From: Prevotella sp. KH2C16
GTDB lineage: Bacteria; Bacteroidota; Bacteroidia; Bacteroidales; Bacteroidaceae
DNA: 64,000 nt
Direction: 5' to 3'
NCBI RefSeq assembly: GCF_900113305.1
Contig: NZ_FOOW01000006.1
Coordinates: 105,432-169,431, forward strand
Made by a program: the position numbers and the translations under genes
Shown: positions 1 to 9,327 of the stretch, one piece after another
Position numbering within the stretch: the first letter of the stretch is position 1
Layout: each line of letters starts with the position of its first letter
The notes under the pieces: generated by a model
Database searches by the model: none
Seen by the model: only the letters and a program-made list of their open reading frames with translations
What the model was told of the DNA's origin: nothing

Positions 1-2174
1 GTATAGTAGCTAGACAGCACGGGGTATCTGCCCGTGAGCTCAAGGGCTCCCGCGGCGTTGCGCCCGTAGACATCATAGGAAACGGGTACGAAAGTAGCCA
101 GCGTCTTGTTCAGCGCATAGCCGTTCTTCAGCCGCTCCAAGAAACCCGTGAGCCCTACCCTCACCTTGCCCAGACGGAGGTCAAGTCCGACCTCCGACTT
201 GTAGTTGCGGGCTATCTTCAGGTCGCGGTTCTGCGAATTGAAGATGCGCGTGGTAGTAATAAACCTGCGGTCGGCCTCGGGTAAGTTCTCGTTGGCGAGC
301 TCGTTCAGGTTGATGTATTCGAAGTAAGCGTTCTCGGGATAGAGATATAATAAGGTGGGCATCTTGGCTGCAATGCCGAAGCCGCCACGCAGGGCGAGCA
401 CCTCGGGCACGATGTCAATCGAGGCGTTGAGGCGCGGCGAGAGCACGCTGCCAGCCACCGAGACATGGTCGAAGCGCAACCCTGCCTGCAGGTTCAGCGT
501 ATGGGTGCCACCGATCATCCAGTTGAAGTTGTCCTCCACGAAAGCTCCCAACTGGTTGATATACGGGATGTCCTTGTAGGCACGGGGACGGAAGGCGGCG
601 TTCTTCTGCTGCAGGTTGCGGTAAGGCGGACGCTGGGAGTCGTAGGTCTTGCCGTCGCCCTCGTTGCCGTCGGTCTTGAAGTCCACGCCCAGCAGGATGC
701 GGTTATTCACCCGCCCGAAGCGCTTGAAGAAGTTGGCCGTGAGCTTGGCATAGAAGTTCACTTCCCTGCTGTCGATGTCGTAGCGTCCCAGGTACGACGA
801 GGGCAGGTACAGGGCGTAGTGCCCAGCGTCGTCCTCTCCGAAGCGGGTAATCTCCGTGCCGCCGGCCGTGAAGAGGTGCTCGCCCGCCACATTGGAGAGC
901 ACGGCACCGTCGGTCATGGTCATGGAGTAAGGCGCGTTGGCCGACGAGTAGGCCGTCTCGCTGTAGCTATCCTTGGCGGTGTAGCTGGCCGAGACCACAT
1001 AGCGCAGGTTTTCCAGCCATCCGCGGCCTATGTTCCAGAGGCCGTTGGTGTTGAAGCGGAGCCCCACATCCTGCCCCCGGTGGCTGGTAAGCTCAATCTC
1101 GTCGTCGGGATTGCGGTCGCGGGCATCCTTTCCATAGAAGAAGTCGAGCGAGGTATTGCTACGCAACTTGTTGCCGAAGAAAGTGTTGGAATAGAGTACC
1201 TTGGCCGTGAGCCGTTGATAATGGTCGTAGCTCTCCGTCGGGTTCTTGATGTTGTAGGCGTAGTCAGCACTCAGGTTGAGCGATCCGCCACGCTTGCCGA
1301 GACTGAAGCCGCCGCCCACGCTGCCCTGATAGACATTGGGGTTGGCCTTGGCACGGATGCGCAAGGGCTCGCGGCCGGCCTTGGTGTGGATGATGACGGC
1401 ACCCGAGGTGAGGTCGCCATACTCCACCGATGGGATGCCGCGTACGACCTCCACATTCTCGATGTTCTCCGTGGAGATGGCACGCACATCGAATCCCGAG
1501 TTGGGCGAGCTGCCTCCGGCCAGCGAAACGGCTCCCCCGGCCACCGTGGGATTCAGCGAGCTCAGGTTGGCGTTGTTGGAAATCGGGGCTCCGTCCTGGA
1601 TGATGGCCGTGCCCAGCGAGTTCAGCTCGGTGTCCCGCCCGCCATCCACCTGCCGGATGTTAAGCGTCTTGGCCGAGTTCAGATCCTGATTCTTGCTGAC
1701 GCCACCGGGCGTCAGAGCCATCAAGTCGGCAAGGTTCGTGGCCTGCATGTGGTCCATAGCCTGCCGTGAGATGTTGCTCGAGGTAGCCCTGCCGGCCGCA
1801 CTCTGCTGTGCCGTAACCACCACCTCTTTCAGGCGGAAGTCCTCGTCCTGAAGGACAAAGTCCAGATTCTTCATGCTCCCGCTGATGTTCAGCTCACGGT
1901 CTAGCTGCGCCTTGCCCAGGAACGAGACGCGTACCTTCACCTTGCCCACGGGCACATTGTTGATGGTGTAACGCCCGCCGCCCGCCGTCGTAGCCGCCAG
2001 CCCATAGTCAGGAAGCGAAATCGTGGCGAAGTCAAGAGGCCTCTGCCGCCCCTCGGAAACCTCGTAAACCGTCCCTGACAGGCTGTACTTCTGCTGGGCT
2101 ACGGCCACAGCGGCATGAGCCAGTATCAGGAAAGCGAGCAGGCATATCCTGCCCCAGTCGTTCTTTCTTCTCAT
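1..2174 (-). CDS. TonB-dependent outer-membrane receptor, 5' part (C-terminus beyond window)
   Basis: Reading from the ATG at 2174 toward base 1 gives about 724 residues without a stop, so the C-terminal barrel strands lie outside the window. Residues 1-27 form a signal peptide ending AVAQ. About 30-110 is a carboxypeptidase-regulatory-like beta-sandwich (SLSGTVYEV..., GRYTINNVPVGKVKVRV). A TonB-box-like stretch KEVVVTAQ follows, then a plug domain (IRQVDGG, VVRGIPSVEYGDLTSG) and many alternating barrel strands. This is a receptor for energy-dependent uptake across the outer membrane. The plug lacks the SusC-type box VVVGYGTQ, and no SusD is adjacent, so a metal-chelate or other small ligand is as likely as a glycan. 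Long open frames on the opposite strand are codon-bias shadows. Confidence 0.93.
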   Translation of the reverse strand, partial: MRRKNDWGRICLLAFLILAHAAVAVAQQKYSLSGTVYEVSEGRQRPLDFATISLPDYGLAATTAGGGRYTINNVPVGKVKVRVSFLGKAQLDRELNISGSMKNLDFVLQDEDFRLKEVVVTAQQSAAGRATSSNISRQAMDHMQATNLADLMALTPGGVSKNQDLNSAKTLNIRQVDGGRDTELNSLGTAIIQDGAPISNNANLSSLNPTVAGGAVSLAGGSSPNSGFDVRAISTENIENVEVVRGIPSVEYGDLTSGAVIIHTKAGREPLRIRAKANPNVYQGSVGGGFSLGKRGGSLNLSADYAYNIKNPTESYDHYQRLTAKVLYSNTFFGNKLRSNTSLDFFYGKDARDRNPDDEIELTSHRGQDVGLRFNTNGLWNIGRGWLENLRYVVSASYTAKDSYSETAYSSANAPYSMTMTDGAVLSNVAGEHLFTAGGTEITRFGEDDAGHYALYLPSSYLGRYDIDSREVNFYAKLTANFFKRFGRVNNRILLGVDFKTDGNEGDGKTYDSQRPPYRNLQQKNAAFRPRAYKDIPYINQLGAFVEDNFNWMIGGTHTLNLQAGLRFDHVSVAGSVLSPRLNASIDIVPEVLALRGGFGIAAKMPTLLYLYPENAYFEYINLNELANENLPEADRRFITTTRIFNSQNRDLKIARNYKSEVGLDLRLGKVRVGLTGFLERLKNGYALNKTLATFVPVSYDVYGRNAAGALELTGRYPVLSSYY

Positions 2175-2263
2175 ATCTTAATCGTTTTGGTCTGTCTTCA
2201 GTTCTTCATGGTCGTGAAAAAGCCATGGAGACCTTATCTTCTCTTACACAACGCAAATATACA

Positions 2264-2271
2264 ACTTTTTG
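2264..2271 (-). promoter_or_regulatory. Predicted -7 box (TATATTTG) of the TonB receptor gene
   Basis: On the minus strand the sequence reads TATATTTG, a full match to the Bacteroidota TAnnTTTG element, about 90 bases before the ATG at 2174. Confidence 0.55.
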
Positions 2272-2374
2272 CGGGAATTAACAATACCTAATAATAAGTA
2301 TTTTTCTCCATGGAAACTTTTATGGCACATCTTAGATTTGAGGCCATATAAGATACTTCATCATAATCCCATTT

Positions 2375-4039
2375 TCAAATCCCTTTGAGCCCGATTTCCA
2401 TAACTTGGCGTTCAAAATCAACCCTGTTACCTATAGCTCCGTTCTTTATACGAGCACGATATGCATAAATAGAATTGGGCGAATAGTCGAGGAATTCCGC
2501 TATATTAGAACTTTCGGTTATCCCCAGACGAATCAACGCGAATATCCGCAGCGGGGTATTCAGCGTACCGCTTTCCTTAGGAAAGGTCTTACAATCATCG
2601 CGAAGCAGCTTGTTGAAGTCCACTATAAAAGAAGGGAAGAGATGCAGGAACACGGTATCAAAATGATTCAGAAGCCCTTTCATCTCGTCTTCCTTCAACT
2701 GTTCAGAGTCCGTAAACTGGATTGTATACTTTATTTGGTTAGCCTTGAGATTCCTATTTACTTTTATGCGGAAGTTGTCCAGCTTCTCTATATACTTCAA
2801 GCAAATGTGAAAGAAATATGTGATATACTCGTCTTTTACCCTGTTGCTATCCACAAGCCGCGCATTCAAAAGCTTCAACTCTTCATTAAGCCCCGAAAGA
2901 GCCTCATAGGCCTGCTGCACATCGACCTTGCTCTTGGTAATAACCTTTCTGTCTTTCAGGACAACAAAGAGCGCTACCAACAGGAAAACGGAAAGAAAAC
3001 CTACGATGACGGACAAAGATAACAGATTGGTATTCATGTTGTTTAGCCTTCCGCGATAGTTCTCGTTAATCGATGTCAGAATCGGAACTACCACCCAACT
3101 ACGCTTGTGGGGACTGAAATAAGATATACAGCGCCAGGAAACATCTATATAGTTAAAGGCTCGTTTCAAATCCCCATCATTCTGCATGATCTGCGCAAGA
3201 TTCCAAAGTGATGTCTGGTTGTTAATGGCGCATTCCAATTCACATATAGCTCCTAAAGCCAGCCAATACTTTTGCTTTTCCGGCTTGTGCCTGATCCGAT
3301 ATATTTCTGAACGGTAATAAGCCATATTTGCGTATCCGCGCGTGCGTGGCCTGACATTCTTCATCCACTCGTCATTTATCCTCATAGCCTTTTCATACTC
3401 TTGCTTGAAGAACAGAGATATACAACGGCGCTGATAATAAAGTTCGTATTCGGGCTTCAAGGTACTATTAACCGAGTCAAGATATGTGAGTGCCAGACCA
3501 CGGTATCTTTGCCTCAATACCTCGTCCGAACAATATTGCTCCAGCTCTCGGTACAAATGATTCTTATAGTAATAATAGGTATTGAGCTGTTCGCCCTTAA
3601 ATAACCTTGGGTTTACATTCTCAAAATATTGTTCTGCATTGGTAAAATAGCCCGAGACGACATATTGATGAGCGACAAGCAGATTGCAGTAAGACTCCAA
3701 ATCCGACCTTTTCATCTTCTTTGCCAAGTCTATACAGTTAAACAGAAATGTCAGTGCCAAATCATTCTGGAATACCCGATACTCCAAATATAATGCCATC
3801 GAATGTTCGTAAAGCCCATCCGCGTTTCTTGCCAACCTTAATAATAGCTTCTGTTTCTCAATTGACTTCTGTTTCTCTGCTTTATACTTTTCCGTGTTGG
3901 AAATGGCCTCATCCAGCTTTGTATATACAGACCTAATGTCTTCTGCACATGCCGAAAAAGGCATAATTATTAATAAAAGGCTAATCACCTTATGAATTAC
4001 CAGCCTGTCAGCACCGCCTATGTCTCGAATTCCGCACAT
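2375..4039 (-). CDS. Membrane-anchored TPR regulator with C-terminal HTH (DUF6377-like)
   Basis: 554 residues. A hydrophobic export segment lies at about 13-31 (ending SACAED), followed by roughly 300 residues of helical, TPR-like repeats. A single membrane helix sits near 340-362 (LSVIVGFLSVFLLVALFVVL), then a coiled-coil stretch. The C-terminal ~55 residues (LRIFALIRLGITESSNIAEF, then YSPNSIYAYRARIKN) look like a sigma-70 region 4/LuxR-like HTH. This architecture matches Bacteroidota regulators annotated DUF6377: periplasmic sensor, membrane helix, cytoplasmic DNA-binding end. Family assignment is from memory. It is divergent from the peptide-utilisation operon starting at 4317 and is its probable activator. 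The gene is visibly AT-rich compared with the receptor gene at the left edge. Confidence 0.8.
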   Translation of the reverse strand: MCGIRDIGGADRLVIHKVISLLLIIMPFSACAEDIRSVYTKLDEAISNTEKYKAEKQKSIEKQKLLLRLARNADGLYEHSMALYLEYRVFQNDLALTFLFNCIDLAKKMKRSDLESYCNLLVAHQYVVSGYFTNAEQYFENVNPRLFKGEQLNTYYYYKNHLYRELEQYCSDEVLRQRYRGLALTYLDSVNSTLKPEYELYYQRRCISLFFKQEYEKAMRINDEWMKNVRPRTRGYANMAYYRSEIYRIRHKPEKQKYWLALGAICELECAINNQTSLWNLAQIMQNDGDLKRAFNYIDVSWRCISYFSPHKRSWVVVPILTSINENYRGRLNNMNTNLLSLSVIVGFLSVFLLVALFVVLKDRKVITKSKVDVQQAYEALSGLNEELKLLNARLVDSNRVKDEYITYFFHICLKYIEKLDNFRIKVNRNLKANQIKYTIQFTDSEQLKEDEMKGLLNHFDTVFLHLFPSFIVDFNKLLRDDCKTFPKESGTLNTPLRIFALIRLGITESSNIAEFLDYSPNSIYAYRARIKNGAIGNRVDFERQVMEIGLKGI

Positions 4040-4122
4040 ATACCAAACTCTAATTTCAACGACTTAAAGGTAATAAAAAAATATATATAAATTATAAATT
4101 CACTATATTTTTTATCATTTTC

Positions 4123-4242
4123 ATCCATATTTTAAGAAGAACCATCCATATTTCTATTAAAAACATTATCATATAAGATATTGATAACTTGCAGTTTCCA
4201 GATTTACAGATACTCATATCATCCATATTTTTATCCATATCT
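4123..4242. promoter_or_regulatory. Four direct repeats ATCCATAT(T/C)T in the divergent promoter region
   Basis: Near-identical decamers occur at 4123-4132, 4144-4153, 4221-4230 and 4233-4242, all in the same orientation. Start-to-start distances are 21, 77 and 12 bp. They lie in the 277-bp space between the regulator gene (start 4039) and the operon start (4317). A weak -7-like GAATTTTG sits at 4267-4274, about 25 bp past the last repeat. Placement suggests binding sites for the divergent HTH regulator; this is inference. Confidence 0.5.
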
Positions 4243-4316
4243 ACAACCTTAAGATAAAAAAAACAACGAATTTTGTAACATCTCTAAATGCAGACAAAAA
4301 ACAATCTATAAATCTT

Positions 4317-5345
4317 ATGAAACTAAAAAGAAACATTTTTGGATTTGCTACGCTAAGTTTGGTCGCTTCTGTCTTCAGCTTGTCAAGTTGTACGACAGAT
4401 GATGTTGAAGCTGAAGTTGTCGATGAGAACTTACCGCAGCAAGCTGTTTTTGACTTTACCAATGGTGAGGCAATAACTGGATGGGGATTAGAAATCCCAG
4501 GTGGAAGCAGTGGAACGCCCGTTAACAGTATAACAACAAAAGAAGTTACCCTGACAACAATAAATAATGGTTCTACGCCCATACGCATTTATTCTACTGG
4601 CTCGGGAGTCTTGGACCTGCGTTCTTATTCTGGTGATATCCTGATATTCTCCGTTCCTGAGGGCTATATCATTACAGGTATTAACTGGTCTTCCGCCAAT
4701 GAATCTACAATGGACGCATGGAGCCCGTCATTCGGAACTATTGCCGGAGGTATATGGACAGCTCCGACAGACGGCACTTTGAGGTCCGTATCGTTTACTG
4801 CAACAGGAACTACGCGCATGAATGTACTTACAGTTACATACGAGAAAGGTTCTGCTACACTTGTAAACGAGCCCCCCACTCCAGAGCCGCCTCCCACCCC
4901 TGAATCACCAACATCGCTTTCGTTTGACTTCACCTCATCTACAGCCATTATAAGTTGGGGATTCGAAGTTCCAGGAAAGAGCGAAGGAGTTGTACTGAGC
5001 AAGCCAATTACGGAAGGGAAGTTTACAATCACTCCTACTAATGCAGCAGGGGCTACAGAGGCTACAAGTATCCGATTCTACACTTCCAAGGGTGGAGCAA
5101 CAGATCTTAGGATTTATACCGGAGACACCATGACTTATAGTGTGCCAGAAAACTATGTCATCAAAGAACTGTCATGGACTTCTGCCAATGCAGAGACTAT
5201 AGATGCTTGGACGACAGATGCCGGCACATTGAAAAATGGCGTTTGGACGGGTGAGGCCGGTAAAAAGTATTCCAGCATTAAATTCACGGCTACTGGTACG
5301 ACGCGGATAGATGTTCTTACTGTAACTTATCAACCAGCTGAATGA
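4317..5345 (+). CDS. Surface/periplasmic lipoprotein with two tandem homologous domains
   Basis: 342 residues. The SpII signal ends in LSSC (Cys25) and is followed by TTDD, an acidic patch compatible with surface export in Bacteroidota. Two copies of one ~135-residue beta-rich domain follow (about 44-176 and 201-339), joined by a Pro-rich linker (185-198). Both copies share FDFT, WG-E-PG, a DLR-Y-GD segment, SVPE-Y-I, SAN--T-DAW and a near-identical C-terminal strand (FTATGTTR ... VLTVTY). No catalytic motif is visible. The fold could be a carbohydrate- or peptide-binding sandwich. It is the first gene of the operon and its stop overlaps the next start (ATGATG at 5342), so translational coupling is likely. 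By position it may capture the substrate at the cell surface. I do not recognise the family. Confidence 0.85.
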   Translation: MKLKRNIFGFATLSLVASVFSLSSCTTDDVEAEVVDENLPQQAVFDFTNGEAITGWGLEIPGGSSGTPVNSITTKEVTLTTINNGSTPIRIYSTGSGVLDLRSYSGDILIFSVPEGYIITGINWSSANESTMDAWSPSFGTIAGGIWTAPTDGTLRSVSFTATGTTRMNVLTVTYEKGSATLVNEPPTPEPPPTPESPTSLSFDFTSSTAIISWGFEVPGKSEGVVLSKPITEGKFTITPTNAAGATEATSIRFYTSKGGATDLRIYTGDTMTYSVPENYVIKELSWTSANAETIDAWTTDAGTLKNGVWTGEAGKKYSSIKFTATGTTRIDVLTVTYQPAE

Positions 5346-6736
5346 TGATTCTGATAGGAACGATAATATCCATTATATTTATCATTGCCGTAGCATACGC
5401 GCTGACGCATAAGTTCAATCCCCAGATTGTTCTGCTTACCTCTGGGTTGCTTATGCTCGGGACGGCAATGATACTGGGCACCTTTACCATCGATGTGCAG
5501 AAAGATCTTGGTGGTAACGGTACGGGCTGGATTGTCTTCGATATCTTCAGGCTTATAAAGGAGGTGATGAATACCAACATGGGGCGCGTCGGCCTGATGA
5601 TCATGACCATTGGCGGCTATGTCGCATACATGAAGAGTATTCAGGCAAGCGATGCCTTGGTTTATGTGTCAATGCGTCCTTTGATGTTATTCCGAAAGGC
5701 ACCAGATTTAGCGGCAATACTCGTGCTGCCAATAGGTCAGATGCTTTTTGTATGTACACCAAGTGCAGCTGGTTTAGGTTTGCTGCTCGTTGCTTCTGTA
5801 TTTCCCATCCTCGTTAATCTTGGCGTAAGTCGTTTAACAGCGGTTTCTGTTATTTCTGCATGTACAATCTTTGACATGGGGCCAGGATCGGCTAATACTG
5901 CTCGTGCGGCAGAGCTGGCAGGCATGACCAATATGCAATATTTTGTGGAACATCAACTTCCACTTGCCATACCTGTAACAATTCTATTAATGGTTTTATA
6001 TTTTGCATGTAATCGTTACTTTGACGAGAAAGACCGTGCACACGGCATCGTTTCCGAAGCCGTTACAGATGTTAAGAACATGAAGGTGGACGCACCATTG
6101 ATATATGCCATTCTCCCGGTATTGCCACTGGCCTTGCTGATAATATTCTCCAATTATTTTCAATTGTTTGGCAGTCTGATAGTCCTTGACACTACTACGG
6201 CTATGTTTATTTCTCTTTTCGTTACAATCAGCTTTGAGCTAATCCGGTATCGTTCCGTCCGAAAGACCTTTGCCCAGGTAAAAGCTTTTTGGACAGGCAT
6301 GGGGACAGTATTTGGAAATGTAGTAACATTGATTATCTCCGCCGAGATTTTCTCGAAGGGACTTATTTCTTTGGGATTTATCGATTCTATTGTTAATGCC
6401 TGCACGCATATGGGGTTCCCCGGAGCATTAGTAAGCGTCGTTATCATTGCTGTCATCTTCATGGCTGCTATACTTATGGGAAGCGGCAACGCCTCTTTCT
6501 TCTCATTCGGACCGCTCGTCCCAGACATAGCTGCCAAGGTGGGCATGAAACCCGTAGATATGTTATTGCCCATGCAACTGTCATCCTCTATGGGAAGGGC
6601 TATCTCTCCAATTGCCGGGATTATCGTAGCTGTTGCCGAAGTGGCGGGAGTAAAACCCAATGATTTAGTAAAGCGCAATGCCATTCCTTTAACTACAGGC
6701 CTATTAGCTATGGTCATTATTCATTATATCTTCTAA
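5342..6736 (+). CDS. DcuC-family anaerobic carboxylate/amino-acid carrier
   Basis: 464 residues, close to the 461 of E. coli DcuC. It is almost entirely hydrophobic, with about 12 membrane spans and the family hallmarks of an early GRVGLMIMTIGGY helix, TPSAAGLGLLL and a late GSGNASFFSFGPL segment. DcuC proteins move C4-dicarboxylates, typically exchanging fumarate, aspartate or succinate across the inner membrane. The gene overlaps the lipoprotein stop and is followed 5 bp later by the isoaspartyl dipeptidase gene. That points to uptake of an aspartyl-containing substrate, or export of succinate made from the aspartate released. An alternative start at 5345 is equally possible. Substrate is inferred. 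Confidence 0.88.
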   Translation: MMILIGTIISIIFIIAVAYALTHKFNPQIVLLTSGLLMLGTAMILGTFTIDVQKDLGGNGTGWIVFDIFRLIKEVMNTNMGRVGLMIMTIGGYVAYMKSIQASDALVYVSMRPLMLFRKAPDLAAILVLPIGQMLFVCTPSAAGLGLLLVASVFPILVNLGVSRLTAVSVISACTIFDMGPGSANTARAAELAGMTNMQYFVEHQLPLAIPVTILLMVLYFACNRYFDEKDRAHGIVSEAVTDVKNMKVDAPLIYAILPVLPLALLIIFSNYFQLFGSLIVLDTTTAMFISLFVTISFELIRYRSVRKTFAQVKAFWTGMGTVFGNVVTLIISAEIFSKGLISLGFIDSIVNACTHMGFPGALVSVVIIAVIFMAAILMGSGNASFFSFGPLVPDIAAKVGMKPVDMLLPMQLSSSMGRAISPIAGIIVAVAEVAGVKPNDLVKRNAIPLTTGLLAMVIIHYIF

Positions 6737-6741
6737 ATATT

Positions 6742-7887
6742 ATGTTTACACTAATAAAAAACATTCACCTTTATACACCTGAAGACAAGGGCATACAAGA
6801 AATTCTCTTGGCCGGTGAAAAGATTGTCGCCATTGGCGACAGGCTTGAAATAGCCGGTACAGAGGTGAAAACTATAGACGGACAGGGCATGACTTGCATG
6901 CCCGGACTCATCGACCAACATGTACATGTCATCGGAGGTGGCGGCCAGACAGGATATTTCTCATTGGCTCCGGAAGTGCCTCTGTCCAAACTGATTGAAG
7001 CTGGAACAACGACCGTTGTCGGATTGTTGGGGACAGACGGTTTCGTAAAAACCCTACCTCAGTTATATGCCAAGACCAAAGGTTTGTGCCAAGATGGCAT
7101 CAGTGCCTATATGCTGACAGGGTTCTATGGGCTTCCTACTCCAACAATCACCTCTTCAATAGCAGAAGATATGATCTACATAGACCGCTGTATCGGCTGC
7201 AAGATAGCAATAAGCGATGACCGCTCCTCCTATCCCACAAAGCAGGAACTACTACGCATCATCCAACAGGTGCGCTTAGGGGGATTCACATCTGCGAAAG
7301 GGGGCATCATGCATGTTCATCTCGGGGCTTTGTCTACAGGCATTGAAGTCCTCATAGACATTGCAAGGGAAATACCAAACCTGACCACATACATCTCGCC
7401 TACTCACATGGGGCGTACCCATGACTTATTCTTGCAAGGTATCGAGTTTGCCAAACTGGGCGGCATGATAGACATCAGTACCGGTGGTACAAAATATGCC
7501 GAGCCTCATGAAACCGTAATGGAAGGCCTTGAAGCCGGAGTTCCCATTGATTTGATGACATTCTCCAGCGACGGGAACGCCGGAGTGCGTCGTAAGAATG
7601 CTGAAACAGGCGAAGACACTTATCTGTTGGCTCCACTGCATAAAAATCTGGAGCAAGTGGTCTGCCTCATCAAGGAAGACCAGATAGCACCAGAGGAGGC
7701 TTTCAAACTCATTACCGTCAACCCTGCGAAGAACATGAAGTTGCATGGAAAGGGAAGAATAAGTGTCGGGGTTGATGCAGACCTTACCTTCTTCGATGAC
7801 CAGTGGAACCTGCAAGGTGTCTGGGCACGCGGCATAGAGATGATGCATGAAAGGAAAGTTATCAAGAAGGGCAATTTCGAACAATAA
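6742..7887 (+). CDS. iadA: Isoaspartyl (beta-aspartyl) dipeptidase
   Basis: 381 residues (E. coli IadA has 390). It is an amidohydrolase-superfamily metalloenzyme that hydrolyses beta-Asp-X dipeptides. Visible ligands: the HxH pair at His60/His62 (DQHVHVIGGGGQTG), Lys154 in GCKIAISDD (the carboxylated lysine of the family), His191/His193 (MHVHLG), His222 (SPTHMGR) and Asp277 (SSDGN). No signal peptide, so it is cytoplasmic. It sits 5 bp after the DcuC-type carrier gene and 13 bp before a porin gene. The pairing implies import of isoaspartyl dipeptides, or removal of isoaspartyl products of the M14 carboxypeptidase encoded downstream. Confidence 0.92.
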   Translation: MFTLIKNIHLYTPEDKGIQEILLAGEKIVAIGDRLEIAGTEVKTIDGQGMTCMPGLIDQHVHVIGGGGQTGYFSLAPEVPLSKLIEAGTTTVVGLLGTDGFVKTLPQLYAKTKGLCQDGISAYMLTGFYGLPTPTITSSIAEDMIYIDRCIGCKIAISDDRSSYPTKQELLRIIQQVRLGGFTSAKGGIMHVHLGALSTGIEVLIDIAREIPNLTTYISPTHMGRTHDLFLQGIEFAKLGGMIDISTGGTKYAEPHETVMEGLEAGVPIDLMTFSSDGNAGVRRKNAETGEDTYLLAPLHKNLEQVVCLIKEDQIAPEEAFKLITVNPAKNMKLHGKGRISVGVDADLTFFDDQWNLQGVWARGIEMMHERKVIKKGNFEQ

Positions 7888-7900
7888 CCGAAGCGTGATT

Positions 7901-9319
7901 ATGAAAAAGTTTTTGCTAACACTATTGGGATTCCTGCTTATCAATGCGACTGCCTATAGTCAGGATGAGATCGACGAGGTGGATGCCAGCGAGATGTCGG
8001 AAGAAACTGACAGAGAAGCCAATGACACACAAAAGGCTTCTATCAATCCATATCGTCTGGGCAACGGCATCCGCCTGATTGCCGGAAACGGGAATAACCT
8101 TGTTCTTTCCGGACTTGTACAGACGACTGCCAGCACCAAGAAATATGGTGATATAGACAAGCATTATAATCGTTTTAGAGTGCGCCGTGCACGCGTGCGA
8201 CTTGATGGAACGGCCTTGGGCAGCAAAATCCGATACCGTGTAGGGCTGGATCTTGTCAAGGGGAGTGAGACTGATGATGACGGTGCCGGCTCTTTACTTC
8301 AGGATGCATGGATTGGATACCGTCCGTGGGGAGACAACAGAATGCAGATTTCATTTGGCCAGCGTTCCACCCCTACTGACAATATTGAGTTATCTATGTC
8401 GTCCCATACATTATCTTTTGTAGAACGAAGCAGAATAACATCTGTATTCGCTACAATCCGTGAAATCGGTTTCTTCGTAGAGTCGAGTCTAAGGTTAGGC
8501 CATACACAAGGTATTCTTCGTCCGTCTATCGCTATTACTGACGGCGACGGGCCAATATCCGGGGGCAAGCGTTATGGTGGACTTAAATACGGAGCCCGCA
8601 TCAACTATCTTCCCTTCGGGACATTTCGCAACTATGGTCAGACTCGCGAGAGTGATATGGTCTATGAATTTACTCCAAAGCTGAATATCGGAGTTGCCTA
8701 TAGTTATAATCAAGGTGTCAGCGACAGGCGGGGCGGTCGGGCATCCGGCGACATTCTCTATATGGACGCAAAAGACCACTATAAGCTGCCCGACATGGGG
8801 AAACTCGTAGCTGACATTAACTTCAAATATGCCGGATTCTCTTTTATTGCTGAGTTTGCAAAGACTTGGGGATATGTGTCAGACAAGATAACTCAGCGCG
8901 TCCGTACGGCAGGTACGACAACAACAGACTTTGCCTTTGAAAGAACCATTATTGACGCTGCCGGCAATCAGACCACCCAAACTGTTCAGGATAAAGAGAG
9001 CTACATAAAGAACAGAATGCTGTTAGGCTGGGGCCTGAATATCCAGATGGGATATATGTTCCGCAGCCTTTGGAGCATCGACGCCCGCTATACACATATT
9101 CAGGCTGATGATGTTTCATTCCTGAACAACGACCTGTATTTTAACCGTCCCGACTATGTCGACCTTGGCATCTCCAAGTACCTTACACATAGCTATGCCA
9201 GTAAACTCCAACTTACTGTAGGATGGGGCAACCCAGATGGACAATGCAGGACTCCGGATAGTCGCTACTATAGCGGCAATGAATGGAATGTAGACCTAAT
9301 GTTTCAACTAAAATTCTAA
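7901..9319 (+). CDS. Outer-membrane porin (OprO/OprP-like)
   Basis: 472 residues from the ATG at 7901. The signal peptide MKKFLLTLLGFLLINATAYSQ supports this start over the upstream in-frame ATG at 7847, which lies inside iadA. After a short acidic, mostly disordered segment, the chain is a run of alternating strands ending in Phe (MFQLKF), the barrel signature. Typical features of the phosphate-selective porin family are visible: FRVRRARVRLDG..., a DAWIGYRPW strand and an ISFGQRSTP turn. It should let small anionic solutes diffuse across the outer membrane. No TonB box is present, so transport is passive. Co-transcribed with the peptidase genes. Confidence 0.85.
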   Translation: MKKFLLTLLGFLLINATAYSQDEIDEVDASEMSEETDREANDTQKASINPYRLGNGIRLIAGNGNNLVLSGLVQTTASTKKYGDIDKHYNRFRVRRARVRLDGTALGSKIRYRVGLDLVKGSETDDDGAGSLLQDAWIGYRPWGDNRMQISFGQRSTPTDNIELSMSSHTLSFVERSRITSVFATIREIGFFVESSLRLGHTQGILRPSIAITDGDGPISGGKRYGGLKYGARINYLPFGTFRNYGQTRESDMVYEFTPKLNIGVAYSYNQGVSDRRGGRASGDILYMDAKDHYKLPDMGKLVADINFKYAGFSFIAEFAKTWGYVSDKITQRVRTAGTTTTDFAFERTIIDAAGNQTTQTVQDKESYIKNRMLLGWGLNIQMGYMFRSLWSIDARYTHIQADDVSFLNNDLYFNRPDYVDLGISKYLTHSYASKLQLTVGWGNPDGQCRTPDSRYYSGNEWNVDLMFQLKF

Positions 9320-9327
9320 GGAAAACG

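Noticed and set aside
465..1769. 434-residue open frame on the plus strand
   Set aside because: It is antisense to the TonB receptor frame, has low-complexity Val/Gly/Ala composition typical of GC-rich shadows, and no domain.
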